Shown piece by piece: positions 8,699-18,079 of a stretch of 63,319 nucleotides of DNA. This stretch comes from Verrucomicrobiota bacterium JB024 (GTDB taxonomy: Bacteria; Verrucomicrobiota; Verrucomicrobiia; Opitutales; Cerasicoccaceae), in contig JAUTCS010000078.1 in the NCBI GenBank assembly GCA_030673825.1, forward strand, positions 1 to 63,319, written 5' to 3'. The notes under the pieces are model-generated. The model did not search any database and had not been told where the DNA came from. It saw only the letters and a program-made list of their open reading frames with translations. Every line of letters begins with the position of its first letter. Position 1 is the first letter of the stretch. Made by a program: the position numbers and the translations under genes.

Positions 8699-11509
8699 TC
8701 AGTCGTCCATGATATACTGGCCGCCATGGCCGCTCTCCGGCAGGGTCTCGCCGGTGGGGTTATCCACCTTTTTCTGGCCCATGAGCACGCCGAGCGGGCG
8801 GAAGTCCACCGCCCACTTGGGCTCCTTCAGGGTACCGCTCAACTGCGCCTCGACCACGTCGGTCAGCGGGTTGATGGCGGAGAATATCGTGGAGATGACC
8901 GGGATGTTGACCCCCCCCAGCGGGTAGAGCGAGAGGTAGAAATCCAGTTCGTTGTTGTCGAGATTGAGGTTGCCGTTGGCGTCGATGCGGGCGGTGGGAC
9001 CGGCAATGGTGACATTCGGGAAGTGCGCGTAGCCCTTGCCCAGGACGAAGGGCGCACTGCCCTTGGTGAAGTCCACCGTCCCCAGGTTCAGCCCGATGGC
9101 CTGGATGGCGCGGGAGAACCCGCCGAAGAGGTGAAACTGCCCCAGCAGCGCGTTACGCACCCCGAGGTTGCCGTGTCCGCGGAAGGTGGAGACATCCCCG
9201 GTCTTGCCCTGGACGTTGAGGTCGAAGTCGATGGTCGCCTGGTTCTCGGCCGGGTCCGGAGCGAGCTTCTTTTGCGCGTCCTTTTCCTCCTCATGCTTGG
9301 TCAGCAGCGGGACCGCCTCCATCAAGCCCCCGTAGGAGGCCCCGCGCAACGACAGGCCCAGAGCCATCTCATTCTGCCCGTCGCCCCCGCCGATCTTCAC
9401 GTCGGCCTGGCCAGTGCCCTCGCCCCCGGCCATCCCGAAGACGATTTTACGCAGCTGGAGCAGGTCGGGCTTCATGAACCCGGTGAAGGCGAGGTGGTCG
9501 AAGATGAAACCCTCGTAAGTCGTCCGCGTGTCCATGTCGGCCACGACCTTCAGGTAAAGCGCGTCCTCGGCCCCGTCCGTGCCATCGACGGTCAGGCCGT
9601 TGACCTGGAGGCGCGGGGCGCTCGTGAGTGTAAAATCCTCGACGTAGCTGACCGCTTCGTCGCCGGCGAGGGAGGCGGCCTGGATCAGCGGCAGCGTCGT
9701 GGCCGCAGCGAAGCCAAGCGAGGTGCGCGTCTCCCCGTCCGGGGTGTAGTTAAACTGGATGGCAGCGTCAAAGGCGCCGTGCTCATTACGCCCGTCCATG
9801 TCGTAAAGGATGATCCGGGCCTGCTCACGCCAGAGCATGGCGGTGAAGCTCTCCACCGGCACTCGCTGGTACGTAAAATCGACCAGCCGGTTGTAACCGA
9901 AGAAGGTCTTGCCCTTGTCGCCTTGGCCGTAGATGCCCTGGATATCGATGTTCGAGTACGGCAGCTGCCCGTGGAAGGTGAAGTCCTTCCAAAGCGGTTC
10001 CCACCAGTCCGCGTCGATGAGAAAGCCGATCTCCAGCGGGTCAACATTCCCCTCCAGCAAGTAGCGGTAGCGGTGCGTGTCGAGCTCCTCGCGGTACTGG
10101 CCCTCGACCACGTAGCGGGAGGTGGCCAGCCGCGCCTGGTGCACGTCGATCAGCGTCGGGGTGATACTCGCCCGGGCGTAGGCTGAGTCGAGTTCGAGCT
10201 TTTCGTAGCGGGTCTTGCCAAAATCGATTCCGACCTCAGCGGCGGCAAATTTAAAGCCCTCGTCCAGCCGCACATGCCCCTGCCAGCGCGGATGCTGTGA
10301 GCAAACGAGGTCCGGCGGATGCTCGAACTTACCCTCCAGAAAGCTGATCTTGAGCAGGTCGATGGGGTCCCAGCGGGCCGACACCGACAGGTCGGCAATC
10401 TCCTTTTTCCGGTCCACCTGCCCGTCCACGCGGAGCCAGTTGGAGCCGGACTCCAGGTGAAGCCAGCCCTTGGGCTGGTCCATCTGGGCGGCACTCAGCT
10501 CCGCCGTGATGGCATCGGCGGTGAGGTTGAGCCCCTCCACGTCGATCGCGCCCAAGTGGCAGGCGGTCGGCCAGCTGCGTAATCCCCGGCGCGGGATAAC
10601 CGCCTCGATCTGGGCGGCACGGGCCGTGACCTTTTCCTCCCAGGTGAGCTGACGAAGGCGGGTGCGGGCCTGCACGAGGCGGAAAGTCGCGGCATCCTTG
10701 CCCACCCCCTCGGCCCGGGCGGTCATGCGCTGGCCCTCAATGCCCTGCCCGAGGTTAAAGGTCTCGGCCTGCAGTTGCGCCACCACTCGCAAGCCCTCGG
10801 GCGCGGGAGCAAAATTCAGCTGGATGCGCGGATCGGTAAAGCGGTCCAGCCAGGGATGAAACTCCAGCACCGCCCGGCACAGGTCCGCGTAACCGGCAGC
10901 CATCGCGCGGTCGCGCTCCTCCGGCGTTTTCTTCTCTCCAGAGCCAAGCCCCTCCAGCAACTCGACCGGCACGGAACCGTCAGCCCGGATATCGAGCCCG
11001 CCCACGCGCAGGATCAACCGGTCCAGGTCGAGCCGTTTGTGTCGGATGGCCACCTCGGTAAAAATATCCTCGGCGATCTGCTCGCGCGCTCCGGTCGGAG
11101 AGAGCACGGTAGGGCAGTAAAGGTTACACCGCGAGATCCAGATTTCATTCGGCAGGAAGCCACGGTCGATCACGGCCCAGGGCGGAAAGTCCACCAGGAT
11201 CAAATCGATCTCCGCGACCGGCTCGTGGTAGCCGGACAAACCGACCTTGACCTCACGCAGCAGGAGAATCCCCCGCAGGTCGAGCTTCATACTGCCGATG
11301 TCCACTTCGAAGCCCTGCTCGGCGGCGGTCTTCTCCAGTTTCTCGACAACGAAGCCCGGGATCGGCAGCTCGCCGTCCTCCCACAGCAGGTACAGCAGCA
11401 CCCCCTGCGCCCCCAGAGCCACCACCAGCCCCAGATTGACCAGCCAATGAAGCCCGCCCAGCAGACATTTCCACCAGGGACGGACCGGGGCTGGGCTCGG
11501 CGTGCTCAT
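8699..11509 (-). CDS. AsmA-like large envelope protein
   Basis: This 936-residue protein has one N-terminal transmembrane segment (about residues 19-43) and a very long, beta-rich exported part. The C-terminal third holds the pattern of AsmA-like proteins: GHGNLGVRNALLGQFHLFGG, then KGYAHFPNVTIAGPTARIDA, then NGNLNLDNNELDFYLSLYP and a final AQLSGTLKEPKWAVDF. AsmA-like proteins (AsmA, TamB, YhdP) are thought to bridge the inner and outer membrane and move lipids. It is the last gene of the five-gene operon starting with the GldA-like ATPase, 9 bases after the DUF4340 gene, so it may act with that ABC system. Exact role unknown. Confidence 0.6.
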   Translation of the reverse strand: MSTPSPAPVRPWWKCLLGGLHWLVNLGLVVALGAQGVLLYLLWEDGELPIPGFVVEKLEKTAAEQGFEVDIGSMKLDLRGILLLREVKVGLSGYHEPVAEIDLILVDFPPWAVIDRGFLPNEIWISRCNLYCPTVLSPTGAREQIAEDIFTEVAIRHKRLDLDRLILRVGGLDIRADGSVPVELLEGLGSGEKKTPEERDRAMAAGYADLCRAVLEFHPWLDRFTDPRIQLNFAPAPEGLRVVAQLQAETFNLGQGIEGQRMTARAEGVGKDAATFRLVQARTRLRQLTWEEKVTARAAQIEAVIPRRGLRSWPTACHLGAIDVEGLNLTADAITAELSAAQMDQPKGWLHLESGSNWLRVDGQVDRKKEIADLSVSARWDPIDLLKISFLEGKFEHPPDLVCSQHPRWQGHVRLDEGFKFAAAEVGIDFGKTRYEKLELDSAYARASITPTLIDVHQARLATSRYVVEGQYREELDTHRYRYLLEGNVDPLEIGFLIDADWWEPLWKDFTFHGQLPYSNIDIQGIYGQGDKGKTFFGYNRLVDFTYQRVPVESFTAMLWREQARIILYDMDGRNEHGAFDAAIQFNYTPDGETRTSLGFAAATTLPLIQAASLAGDEAVSYVEDFTLTSAPRLQVNGLTVDGTDGAEDALYLKVVADMDTRTTYEGFIFDHLAFTGFMKPDLLQLRKIVFGMAGGEGTGQADVKIGGGDGQNEMALGLSLRGASYGGLMEAVPLLTKHEEEKDAQKKLAPDPAENQATIDFDLNVQGKTGDVSTFRGHGNLGVRNALLGQFHLFGGFSRAIQAIGLNLGTVDFTKGSAPFVLGKGYAHFPNVTIAGPTARIDANGNLNLDNNELDFYLSLYPLGGVNIPVISTIFSAINPLTDVVEAQLSGTLKEPKWAVDFRPLGVLMGQKKVDNPTGETLPESGHGGQYIMDD

Positions 11510-11518
11510 GGGAAAGCG

Positions 11519-13600
11519 TTATGGCGCCGATTTTCCGGCAGACGAAGGAGCGGATGGCGCAGGAGAGGCGGTCTCGGTCCCGCCCGAAGAAGTCCCCGCG
11601 GGCTTTGGGGACGCATCCGGAGCGGGGGCCACGGGAGCGGACTTCGCCGGGGAGGCAGCAGACGTGTCAGCAGGCTGACCGGAACCCTCGGCGGGCAGCG
11701 GCAGGGGCTGGGCCTTTTCCACGGCCTCGGGCGTGTCCGGCAGCGTGGGCGCATCCTTGACAAAGGTCAGCGTGAAGAGCGCGTCGATCATCGGCTGGGT
11801 CAACTCGAAAGCCAGTCCCGTAGCCGGAGAGCCGCCGAGCTGGAAGTTCGCCCGCTCGCGCAGGCCGAAGTCGTACTCGCGCTTGGTGGTCGCCCCGTCC
11901 TGGCTGCCGGGCAGGAAGTAGTCCACGCTCAGTCGGTAGCGCCAGGTCTTGGCCGGCCAGGCCGAGAAGGGCTTGTCCTCGTAGGAGGCGACCCGGAAAT
12001 TCTCCAACTGGTCGATCAGGTTGAGCGCAGCCTCGCGCTCGGACTCGGGCAGGGAGGCCCAGTGCGTGCTCCAGGTCTCCTTTTGCGTGTCGATCGTGCC
12101 CGCCAGCAGTTCGCGGTCGCCGTTCAGGTCCGTCAGCGTAAGTCCAACGACGCGGGCCCCGGCCATGCTCTGGTCGAGCACGCGGCTGCGGTAGGTAAGC
12201 GGATCGGACTTGATCAGGGGCAGGATCATGGCCCCGACCTCATAGACGAAAGGCTCGGAGGCCAGCTTCGCGTAAAGCTTCTGGCTGGCGCTCTTGTCGA
12301 TGCCCAGCAGAAGCGTCTGCTCGGAGCCGCCGCGCAGGGTGACGCGCCAGCCGGGGTCCGCCAGCCCCCACTGCTCCAGGTCCTTGCCGGAGGGAGCGTC
12401 GGAGGCGAAGGCCTTGGCCTCGAGCGTACGCAAGGACATCAGCAACTGGCCGATCACCTCCGCGTCGGCGGGCTGGGTGACGATCTTGCCCCCGGCCTCC
12501 TTGCGGAAAATCTGCCAGCTCGCCTTTTCGTCGGCCTGGCGCTTTTCGAGCTTCTGGAGAGTCAGGCTCTTGCCGTCCTCGGTGATCTCGATCGCATTGA
12601 CCTGCGTCGGATCGAAGACGAAGAACTGCCGCTGGCGCAGCCGGTCCGCCGGATTGGTCAGGCGCTCCAGCGGCTTTTGCTCGACGGTAAAGATCGTGGC
12701 CGAGGCCGGGTCGTTCTCCAACCGGGCGTAGCGCTGTGGTGACTCGCCCTCGGGGACATCTCCAACCGGACCGCCCACCAGCAGCGTGCGGCGGCGGTTG
12801 TTACCGCCGAGGGTGACACGCATGTACGGCTGGGCAAAAGCGGCGTTCTCGCCGCCGGGGGGCAGGTCGCGCACGATGTGGACCGAACGCAGGGCGGTGA
12901 GCAGCCCGAGGGCGGCGTCCACCTTGGCGTTGTCGGCGCGCACGCGGATGGGCGACTCCAGCCACCAGTTGTCCCCGCTCTCCTCAAAACGGTAACGCTG
13001 CTCGCCCTGCTCGATGGTGAGCGAGCGCACCTCAAAGAGCGGAATGTCGAACACCCGGTCGCTGCGCAGGTCGGCCAGGCCGATGGTGATGGCCTTGAGC
13101 AGCTCGTCGCTGACCACAAGCACGGCGTTGCCGTCTGGCGGGAGCAGATAGACGCGCTTGCCCAACTGCGTGGGCGAGCCGATTTTGAGCGAAACTTCCT
13201 TCTCGCCCATCTTGTAGCTCAGGATGATGGACGGGTCCTCCAGGCCAAAATCGGCCAAGGTCTGCCCGCTGCGCTTGATCTCGTCCAGCGGGATGGTGAC
13301 CTCCTTTTCCAGGAACTGAAGCTGGGTCAGGATGCGCTGGATGGCGTTGTCATTGGCAGGCCAGACGTAGGGGCTGGTGATCTCCCAGCCGGTGCGGGTG
13401 CGGGCGATGACGCGCTCCTCCTGCCGCTGGGCGGTTTTGACCTGGATGCGGATCTGGTCCACGCCCGAAGCGTTGGAGAGGATGTTGACCGTCTCCTGCA
13501 GGTACGCGTCCTTCGGGTCGGACTGCTTTTCGAGGACGTAAATCCAGTAGAACGCCGCCAGGTTGAGGAAGACCAGTACGAGGGTGAGTTTCAGGCGCAT
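11519..13600 (-). CDS. DUF4340 domain-containing membrane-anchored protein
   Basis: This 693-residue protein has a single N-terminal helix (LTLVLVFLNLAAFYWIYVLE) and repeated exported beta-rich modules of the DUF4340 type, for example FDPTQVNAIEITEDGKSLTL and the earlier GVDQIRIQVKTAQRQEER. The last 65 residues are a Pro/Ala/Ser-rich, low-complexity tail. DUF4340 genes commonly follow GldG-type genes, exactly as here (15 bases after the GldG-like stop), so it is probably a periplasmic partner of that ABC complex. Molecular function is not known. Confidence 0.75.
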   Translation of the reverse strand: MRLKLTLVLVFLNLAAFYWIYVLEKQSDPKDAYLQETVNILSNASGVDQIRIQVKTAQRQEERVIARTRTGWEITSPYVWPANDNAIQRILTQLQFLEKEVTIPLDEIKRSGQTLADFGLEDPSIILSYKMGEKEVSLKIGSPTQLGKRVYLLPPDGNAVLVVSDELLKAITIGLADLRSDRVFDIPLFEVRSLTIEQGEQRYRFEESGDNWWLESPIRVRADNAKVDAALGLLTALRSVHIVRDLPPGGENAAFAQPYMRVTLGGNNRRRTLLVGGPVGDVPEGESPQRYARLENDPASATIFTVEQKPLERLTNPADRLRQRQFFVFDPTQVNAIEITEDGKSLTLQKLEKRQADEKASWQIFRKEAGGKIVTQPADAEVIGQLLMSLRTLEAKAFASDAPSGKDLEQWGLADPGWRVTLRGGSEQTLLLGIDKSASQKLYAKLASEPFVYEVGAMILPLIKSDPLTYRSRVLDQSMAGARVVGLTLTDLNGDRELLAGTIDTQKETWSTHWASLPESEREAALNLIDQLENFRVASYEDKPFSAWPAKTWRYRLSVDYFLPGSQDGATTKREYDFGLRERANFQLGGSPATGLAFELTQPMIDALFTLTFVKDAPTLPDTPEAVEKAQPLPLPAEGSGQPADTSAASPAKSAPVAPAPDASPKPAGTSSGGTETASPAPSAPSSAGKSAP

Positions 13601-13615
13601 GGGCGGTGAAGAGAG

Positions 13616-15097
13616 TTAGCGGCGGCGGATGAGCGTGATGGTGACCCCGAGCAAAGCAACCGCGCCGGGTAGGATCAAGAGGTTAAGCCCCGTGTCGATC
13701 AGGTCCTGACGGCTGAGGCTGAGCTTGTATTTTTCCAGTTTGCGGGGCTCGATGTTGACCAGCGAGTCCTGGTCGAGAATCCAGTGGATCAGGTTGTGGA
13801 AGAGCGTTTCGTTCGCCGCCGCGGGGAAGCGGTTGTTGCTGAACATCCCGGCGTTGCCGAAAACCACGAGCTTGCCGCCTGGGATGTTTAATCCGAAGCG
13901 ACTCCCGGCGGAGCGCTCGGAAACCATGGCGATGGGCACCGGCCCCTCCAAGTCCGTCTCCTCGTTGTACTGGATCGGCTGGCGCAGGTAGTCGCGCTCG
14001 GCCCAGCTGTTGGGCGAGGAAGCCATCAGCGGCGTGATCTCCAAGCTGTTGTCGATGGGCGCGCCCAGGTCCGGGCGCACCGGACGGCTCAACCCGACGA
14101 GCACTTTGAGCTGGTTGTCGCGGAGAATCTTCGTCACCGGGTGCTCGGTAAAGTTGCCCACCAGCGAGTCCCCCTCGGAGGCGATGAACTCGTTGGAAGC
14201 CTCCAGCACGAGCATGTCGTCGGACATCAGGCCCCAGTCGTAGAAAAGCTCGTCCATCCCGTGGGGGTGGCCCGGCTCCAGCAAGACCAGCATCCGGCCG
14301 TTTTCCTCGGTCAGGTAGCGGCGCAGCTTCTCCTGCTCGGGCGGCAGGAGCTGGGTCTGCGGCCCGGCGACGATGACCAGCCCGGCGTCCTCGGGCACCT
14401 TCGGCACCTCCATCAGGTCGAGCGCCTCCTGTTTAAAATTGCGCTGGCGCAGGTAATACGAGACGCGCGAAAAGCCCCGCAGCGGGTCCACGTCGGCGGG
14501 CTGCATTTCCCCGTGGCCGACGAGGTGGTAAATGGTCTTGGCGTTCTGGTTGGTCACATCGAGGATGGCCGAGGTAAAGGCCTGCTCGCCCTGGAACGCG
14601 CTCACCCCGCCCTCTTCGATCTTCCACAGATCCGGCGGAAGCACCTGCTTGTAGCGGTCCCCGGAGGTGACGACGATGACGTTGTCCTGATCCGGGCTGA
14701 TCCCGAACTTGTTCACCAGCTCCTGCGCCTTTTCGCTCTGGCGGTAAACATTGACGTACTCCACGTCGATCATGGGCTTGCCGGTCTTGCCCTGACTGGC
14801 CAGCGCGTACTCGCGCAACAGGCGGCTGACCTGCCGGAACATAAACCGTGTCTCCTCGCGGGCAGACTCCGGCGGTGTGGTCACGATAATGCGCACCGGC
14901 TCGCGGATTTGCTCAAGGTAGGCCAGGGTCTCGGCCGAAAGCGAGTAGCGGTTGTTACTCGTGAGATCGTAGCGCTCGAACGAGCGTGAGGCGATGTAGT
15001 TCACCGCCCCCACCAGCGTGATAAACAAACAAATCTGCACCAGCCGGTTGATCCGCAGGACCCAGCGCGCGTAACTGAACTCTTCCATTCTGCTCAT
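13616..15097 (-). CDS. GldG-like ABC auxiliary protein
   Basis: This 493-residue protein is anchored at both ends: one helix near residues 14-33 (VQICLFITLVGAVNYIASRS) and one at the C-terminus (LLILPGAVALLGVTITLIRR). Between them is the ABC-transporter auxiliary domain with VRIIVTTPPES, ISPDQDNVIVVTSGDR, the segment IYHLVGHGEMQP, and AGLVIVAGPQTQLLPPEQ, typical of GldG/DUF4350-like proteins. It sits 6 bases from the permease gene. In Bacteroidetes GldA-GldF-GldG form an ABC complex linked to gliding; in non-gliding bacteria the same set is widespread with unknown cargo. Confidence 0.8.
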   Translation of the reverse strand: MSRMEEFSYARWVLRINRLVQICLFITLVGAVNYIASRSFERYDLTSNNRYSLSAETLAYLEQIREPVRIIVTTPPESAREETRFMFRQVSRLLREYALASQGKTGKPMIDVEYVNVYRQSEKAQELVNKFGISPDQDNVIVVTSGDRYKQVLPPDLWKIEEGGVSAFQGEQAFTSAILDVTNQNAKTIYHLVGHGEMQPADVDPLRGFSRVSYYLRQRNFKQEALDLMEVPKVPEDAGLVIVAGPQTQLLPPEQEKLRRYLTEENGRMLVLLEPGHPHGMDELFYDWGLMSDDMLVLEASNEFIASEGDSLVGNFTEHPVTKILRDNQLKVLVGLSRPVRPDLGAPIDNSLEITPLMASSPNSWAERDYLRQPIQYNEETDLEGPVPIAMVSERSAGSRFGLNIPGGKLVVFGNAGMFSNNRFPAAANETLFHNLIHWILDQDSLVNIEPRKLEKYKLSLSRQDLIDTGLNLLILPGAVALLGVTITLIRRR

Positions 15098-15103
15098 AAC
15101 GGG

Positions 15104-15868
15104 TCAGGCCTTGGATTCGACGACGAGCGTGGTGATGCCCAGCAGGAGGGCGGCGTTACTGAGGTAGAGGATAAACGGGCGGGTATCGATCACCCCCCGG
15201 CTGAAGTCCTCCAGGTGTTTGAAGGTACGGATGTACTCCAGCGGCGATTCCAGCCACGTCATCCAGGTGTAGTCCTGGATCGGCAGGCGCAGTAGGAGTT
15301 GTCCGCTGATGATGATGATAAAGAGCAGGCTGAAGCAGAGCATGCCCGCCACCAACTGGCTGCGGGTCAGGCTGCTGGCAAAAATCCCCAACGCGATGTA
15401 GAGCGCTCCGCTCAGCGCAACAAAGAGGTAACCCCCGAGCATTGGCGCGGGCTCCAGCACAACCGCCGTGTCCGCCGTGCTTTCCAGTCCCAAGGCTGCG
15501 ATGAAGGGGTAGCAGATCGTCAGCCCCCACAGGAGCAGGTAAAAGACGTACGCCCCGAGGAACTTGCTCAGGACGATCTGGAGGGCCGTGGCCGGGGTCG
15601 TCATGAGCGTCTCCAGCGTACCCAGACGGCGCTCCTCGGCGATGGAGCGCATGGTCAGCAACGGCACCATGAAAAAGACCGGAATCCAGAAGACCTGGAA
15701 AAACAGCACGGACGGGGGCAGGTCGCCCTCACGCGCGCCCGCCTCGTTTAACACGAGCAGGTAGATCAGCCCCATCAGCAGCAGAAACAGCACCGAGGCC
15801 ACATAGGTGGCCGGCGCGATCAGCAGCATCCGGAGCTCATGGGAAAACAGGGTCAAAAAATGTCGCAT
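15104..15868 (-). CDS. ABC transporter permease, GldF/ABC-2 type
   Basis: This 254-residue protein has six hydrophobic segments in the ABC-2 permease pattern and the family signatures VPLLTMRSIAEERRLGTLETLM and MTTPATALQIVLSKFLGAY near residues 75-110, which form the coupling region for the ATPase. It is the membrane channel component of the GldA/F/G-like complex encoded here. Its start lies 12 bases after the stop of the ATPase gene, and its stop lies 6 bases before the GldG-like gene. Substrate unknown. Confidence 0.88.
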   Translation of the reverse strand: MRHFLTLFSHELRMLLIAPATYVASVLFLLLMGLIYLLVLNEAGAREGDLPPSVLFFQVFWIPVFFMVPLLTMRSIAEERRLGTLETLMTTPATALQIVLSKFLGAYVFYLLLWGLTICYPFIAALGLESTADTAVVLEPAPMLGGYLFVALSGALYIALGIFASSLTRSQLVAGMLCFSLLFIIIISGQLLLRLPIQDYTWMTWLESPLEYIRTFKHLEDFSRGVIDTRPFILYLSNAALLLGITTLVVESKA

Positions 15869-15880
15869 CGGTGCAGGGTC

Positions 15881-16909
15881 TCAGGACTGGGCGGAAGCCT
15901 CGGCGGGCGTTTTTTCCGGGGCTTTGTCGTCCTTGCCCGTAGGCAGGGTCTCGTCCCAGCTGCGTTTGGTGGCGGACATGAAGATGTCCTCCAGGTTCGG
16001 CTGCAGGCGGGCCACCTCGTGGATGCGGGCCCGGCGCGCGCGCAGCGCGTCGATAAAGCTTTCGGTCAGGTCGAGGCGCGAGGGGGCTTCCATCAGATAC
16101 TCGCAAATGTCCCCGGACTCGGAGGAACTCTCCAGCGCCAGCTCGGGGCTGACCGTGGGCAATAGCTCGCCCATCCCGTCCGGCTCCAGGCTCGTGCGAA
16201 CCCGGTAGCGGGTCATCGGCATGAACTGCTCGCGCAGGCTCTGGGAGGTGCCGTTGGCCACCACACGGCCCTGGTTGATGATAATGACCTTGTCGCAGCA
16301 GATTTCGATCTCGGGCAGGATGTGACTGGAAATGATCACCGTCATATTCCCGCGCAGGGTGTCGATCAGGTTGCGGATGCTCAGGATCTGGTGCGGGTCC
16401 AGGCCGATGGTCGGCTCGTCCATCACGATGACGTCCGGCTTGGCCAGGATGGCGTCGGCGATGCCCACACGCTGGCGGAAGCCCTTCGAGAGCGTCCCGA
16501 TCAGGCGACGGCGGGGCTTGCGGTGCAGTTCGCACACCTCCATCGCCTCCTCCACCCGGTCGCGAATGAGGCGGGCGGGGATCTCCTTCAACCGTGCCCG
16601 GTAGCGCAGGTACTCGATCACGCGCATGTCCTCGGGCAGCGGGTTGGACTCGGGCATGTAGCCGATGTGCTTTTTCACCTCGCCGGACTGGCTGGCCACG
16701 GGCAGTCCGCACACGCGCACGATGCCCGAGGTGGCGGGCATGATACCGCAGATGATCCGCATGGTCGTGCTCTTACCAGCCCCGTTGGGGCCGAGAAAGC
16801 CGACGACCTGGCCGTGCGCGACTTCGAAACTGATGCGGTCGATCGCCTTGCGCGGGCCGTAACGCTTCGTCAGATCAAGGACTTCAATGGCTGGTTGCTC
16901 TGGTTCCAA
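15881..16909 (-). CDS. ABC transporter ATP-binding protein, GldA-like
   Basis: This 342-residue protein has a complete nucleotide-binding domain: Walker A GPNGAGKSTT (about residues 38-47), the Q-loop region, the signature LSKGFRQRVG near 139, Walker B VIVMDEPTIGLDP near 157-169 and the switch SSHILPEIE. After about residue 220 it has the C-terminal extension typical of DrrA/GldA-type ATPases, ending in a charged tail. It is the first gene of a tightly spaced minus-strand operon with permease, GldG-like, DUF4340 and AsmA-like genes. The preceding 400 bases are intergenic and contain a large inverted-repeat element. Confidence 0.88.
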   Translation of the reverse strand: MEPEQPAIEVLDLTKRYGPRKAIDRISFEVAHGQVVGFLGPNGAGKSTTMRIICGIMPATSGIVRVCGLPVASQSGEVKKHIGYMPESNPLPEDMRVIEYLRYRARLKEIPARLIRDRVEEAMEVCELHRKPRRRLIGTLSKGFRQRVGIADAILAKPDVIVMDEPTIGLDPHQILSIRNLIDTLRGNMTVIISSHILPEIEICCDKVIIINQGRVVANGTSQSLREQFMPMTRYRVRTSLEPDGMGELLPTVSPELALESSSESGDICEYLMEAPSRLDLTESFIDALRARRARIHEVARLQPNLEDIFMSATKRSWDETLPTGKDDKAPEKTPAEASAQS

Positions 16910-17072
16910 GGATAGTGGTTTAGACTCGTTTCAGGCGAAAGGGTTCAACAGCCGTTGCGGCTGTGTATCCCCCCACTTTGAGGGATCAAAGCGCCCGCTG
17001 GCAACCCCAGAAAACCCCGATTCTCGGGACGGGCGAAAGGAGACCGAGAGCCGGGCAAACTTCTTTTTTTCC

Positions 17073-17268
17073 CTCACCAAGGCACAAAGATGCACAAAGG
17101 CACGTGGGGTTGTGAGCGTGGCTGCTTTTCAATCCCTCTCTGTGTGCTCCGTGTCCTCTGTGTGAGAAAAAGGGATTTCACACGGAGGGCACGGAGCACA
17201 CAGAGGTAAAAATTAAACAAGAGAGCGGTCAGCTTGCTCCCCTTTGTGCAGCTTTGTGCCTTGGTGAG
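17073..17268. repeat. Nested inverted-repeat intergenic element, copy 1
   Basis: The outer arms are 17073-17100 (begins ctcaccaaggcacaaaga) and 17241-17268; they are reverse complements at 27 of 28 positions. Inside is a second pair, 17137-17164 and 17179-17206 (begins cacacggagggcacggag), matching at about 25 of 28 with a 14-base loop. The element lies in the 400-base gap between the GldA-like gene and coaX, both of which are read leftwards, and contains no plausible gene. The repeated purine-rich aaggcacaaag words resemble the intergenic palindromes common in Verrucomicrobia and Planctomycetes. The rest of the gap (16910-17072 and 17269-17308) shows nothing clear. Confidence 0.75.
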
Positions 17269-17308
17269 AGCTATAAACCGATCTCGCCACAGCCCTGACG
17301 CCCTGCCC

Positions 17309-18079
17309 TCAGCGCCCGCCCCTGCCCGTCGCCCTGCGCCAGGCCTCGGCCAGGCCTAGCAGGCTCAGGTGCGGAATGTAGTCGATGGGCTCGTCCGACT
17401 GGCCGTGCCAGACGACAGTCCCGCCGCCGGTAGCCAGCACCGGGGGCGGCTCCTCCCCGCGAGCGGCAAACTCCTCCCGCGAACGCGCCAGCAGGGCCCG
17501 GATCATCCCGCCGTAGCCAACCACACAGCCGAGCTTCATGGCGTCGCGGGTCGAGCGGCCAATCCGGCCGGGGTCCTTCAGCTCCTCCAGACTGAGTTCG
17601 GGCAGGAGGGCGGTTTTCTCGTGTAAGTACTTGGTCATCATGGCCGGACCGGGCGCGATGATGCCCCCGATGTAGCCCTCCGCCCGCGTCACCAGGTCAA
17701 AGGTCGTGGCCGTGCCGGTGTCGATCACAATGGCGGGCGCGCCGCAGACGACCTGCGCGCCAATGCCGTTGGCCAGGCGGTCCGGGCCGACTTCTGGCGG
17801 GTTCGGGTAGCTGATGGAAAGCCCCGGGCAACAGGCGTGGTCCAGCCGCACCGCCGCGGTGACCCCGGCCTCACGCAGGCAGGTTTCCAACTCGGCGGTG
17901 GCCGTCGGCACGACCGAGCAGTACGCCACCCCCTCAAAATCCCCCGCCGTCAGCCGCTCGGGCAGGAGCCGGGCAAGCTCGAGCGTGGGCAGGTCCTCCG
18001 TCCGGGAGACATTCTCCCCCTCGACCCGCCCCAGGTGCAGCCGGGTGTTGCCAATATCGATGCACAAAAGACTCATCAT
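17309..18079 (-). CDS. coaX: Type III pantothenate kinase
   Basis: This 256-residue protein of the ASKHA fold begins with the phosphate loop LLCIDIGNTRLH. Further family motifs are PPEVGPDRLANGIGA near residue 93 (the DR motif), the second phosphate loop IVIDTGTATTFDLV near 115, and GGIIAPGP near 138. CoaX phosphorylates pantothenate in the first step of CoA synthesis and needs a monovalent cation. The first codon overlaps the end of birA by 4 bases, so the two are translationally coupled; the second Met, one codon on, is an equivalent start. Confidence 0.93.
   Translation of the reverse strand: MMSLLCIDIGNTRLHLGRVEGENVSRTEDLPTLELARLLPERLTAGDFEGVAYCSVVPTATAELETCLREAGVTAAVRLDHACCPGLSISYPNPPEVGPDRLANGIGAQVVCGAPAIVIDTGTATTFDLVTRAEGYIGGIIAPGPAMMTKYLHEKTALLPELSLEELKDPGRIGRSTRDAMKLGCVVGYGGMIRALLARSREEFAARGEEPPPVLATGGGTVVWHGQSDEPIDYIPHLSLLGLAEAWRRATGRGGR

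Noticed and set aside
10775-12742. A 655-codon open frame on the plus strand
   Set aside because: It lies antisense to the AsmA-like and DUF4340 genes; it is a GC-rich shadow with His/Arg/Gln-rich composition and no domain.
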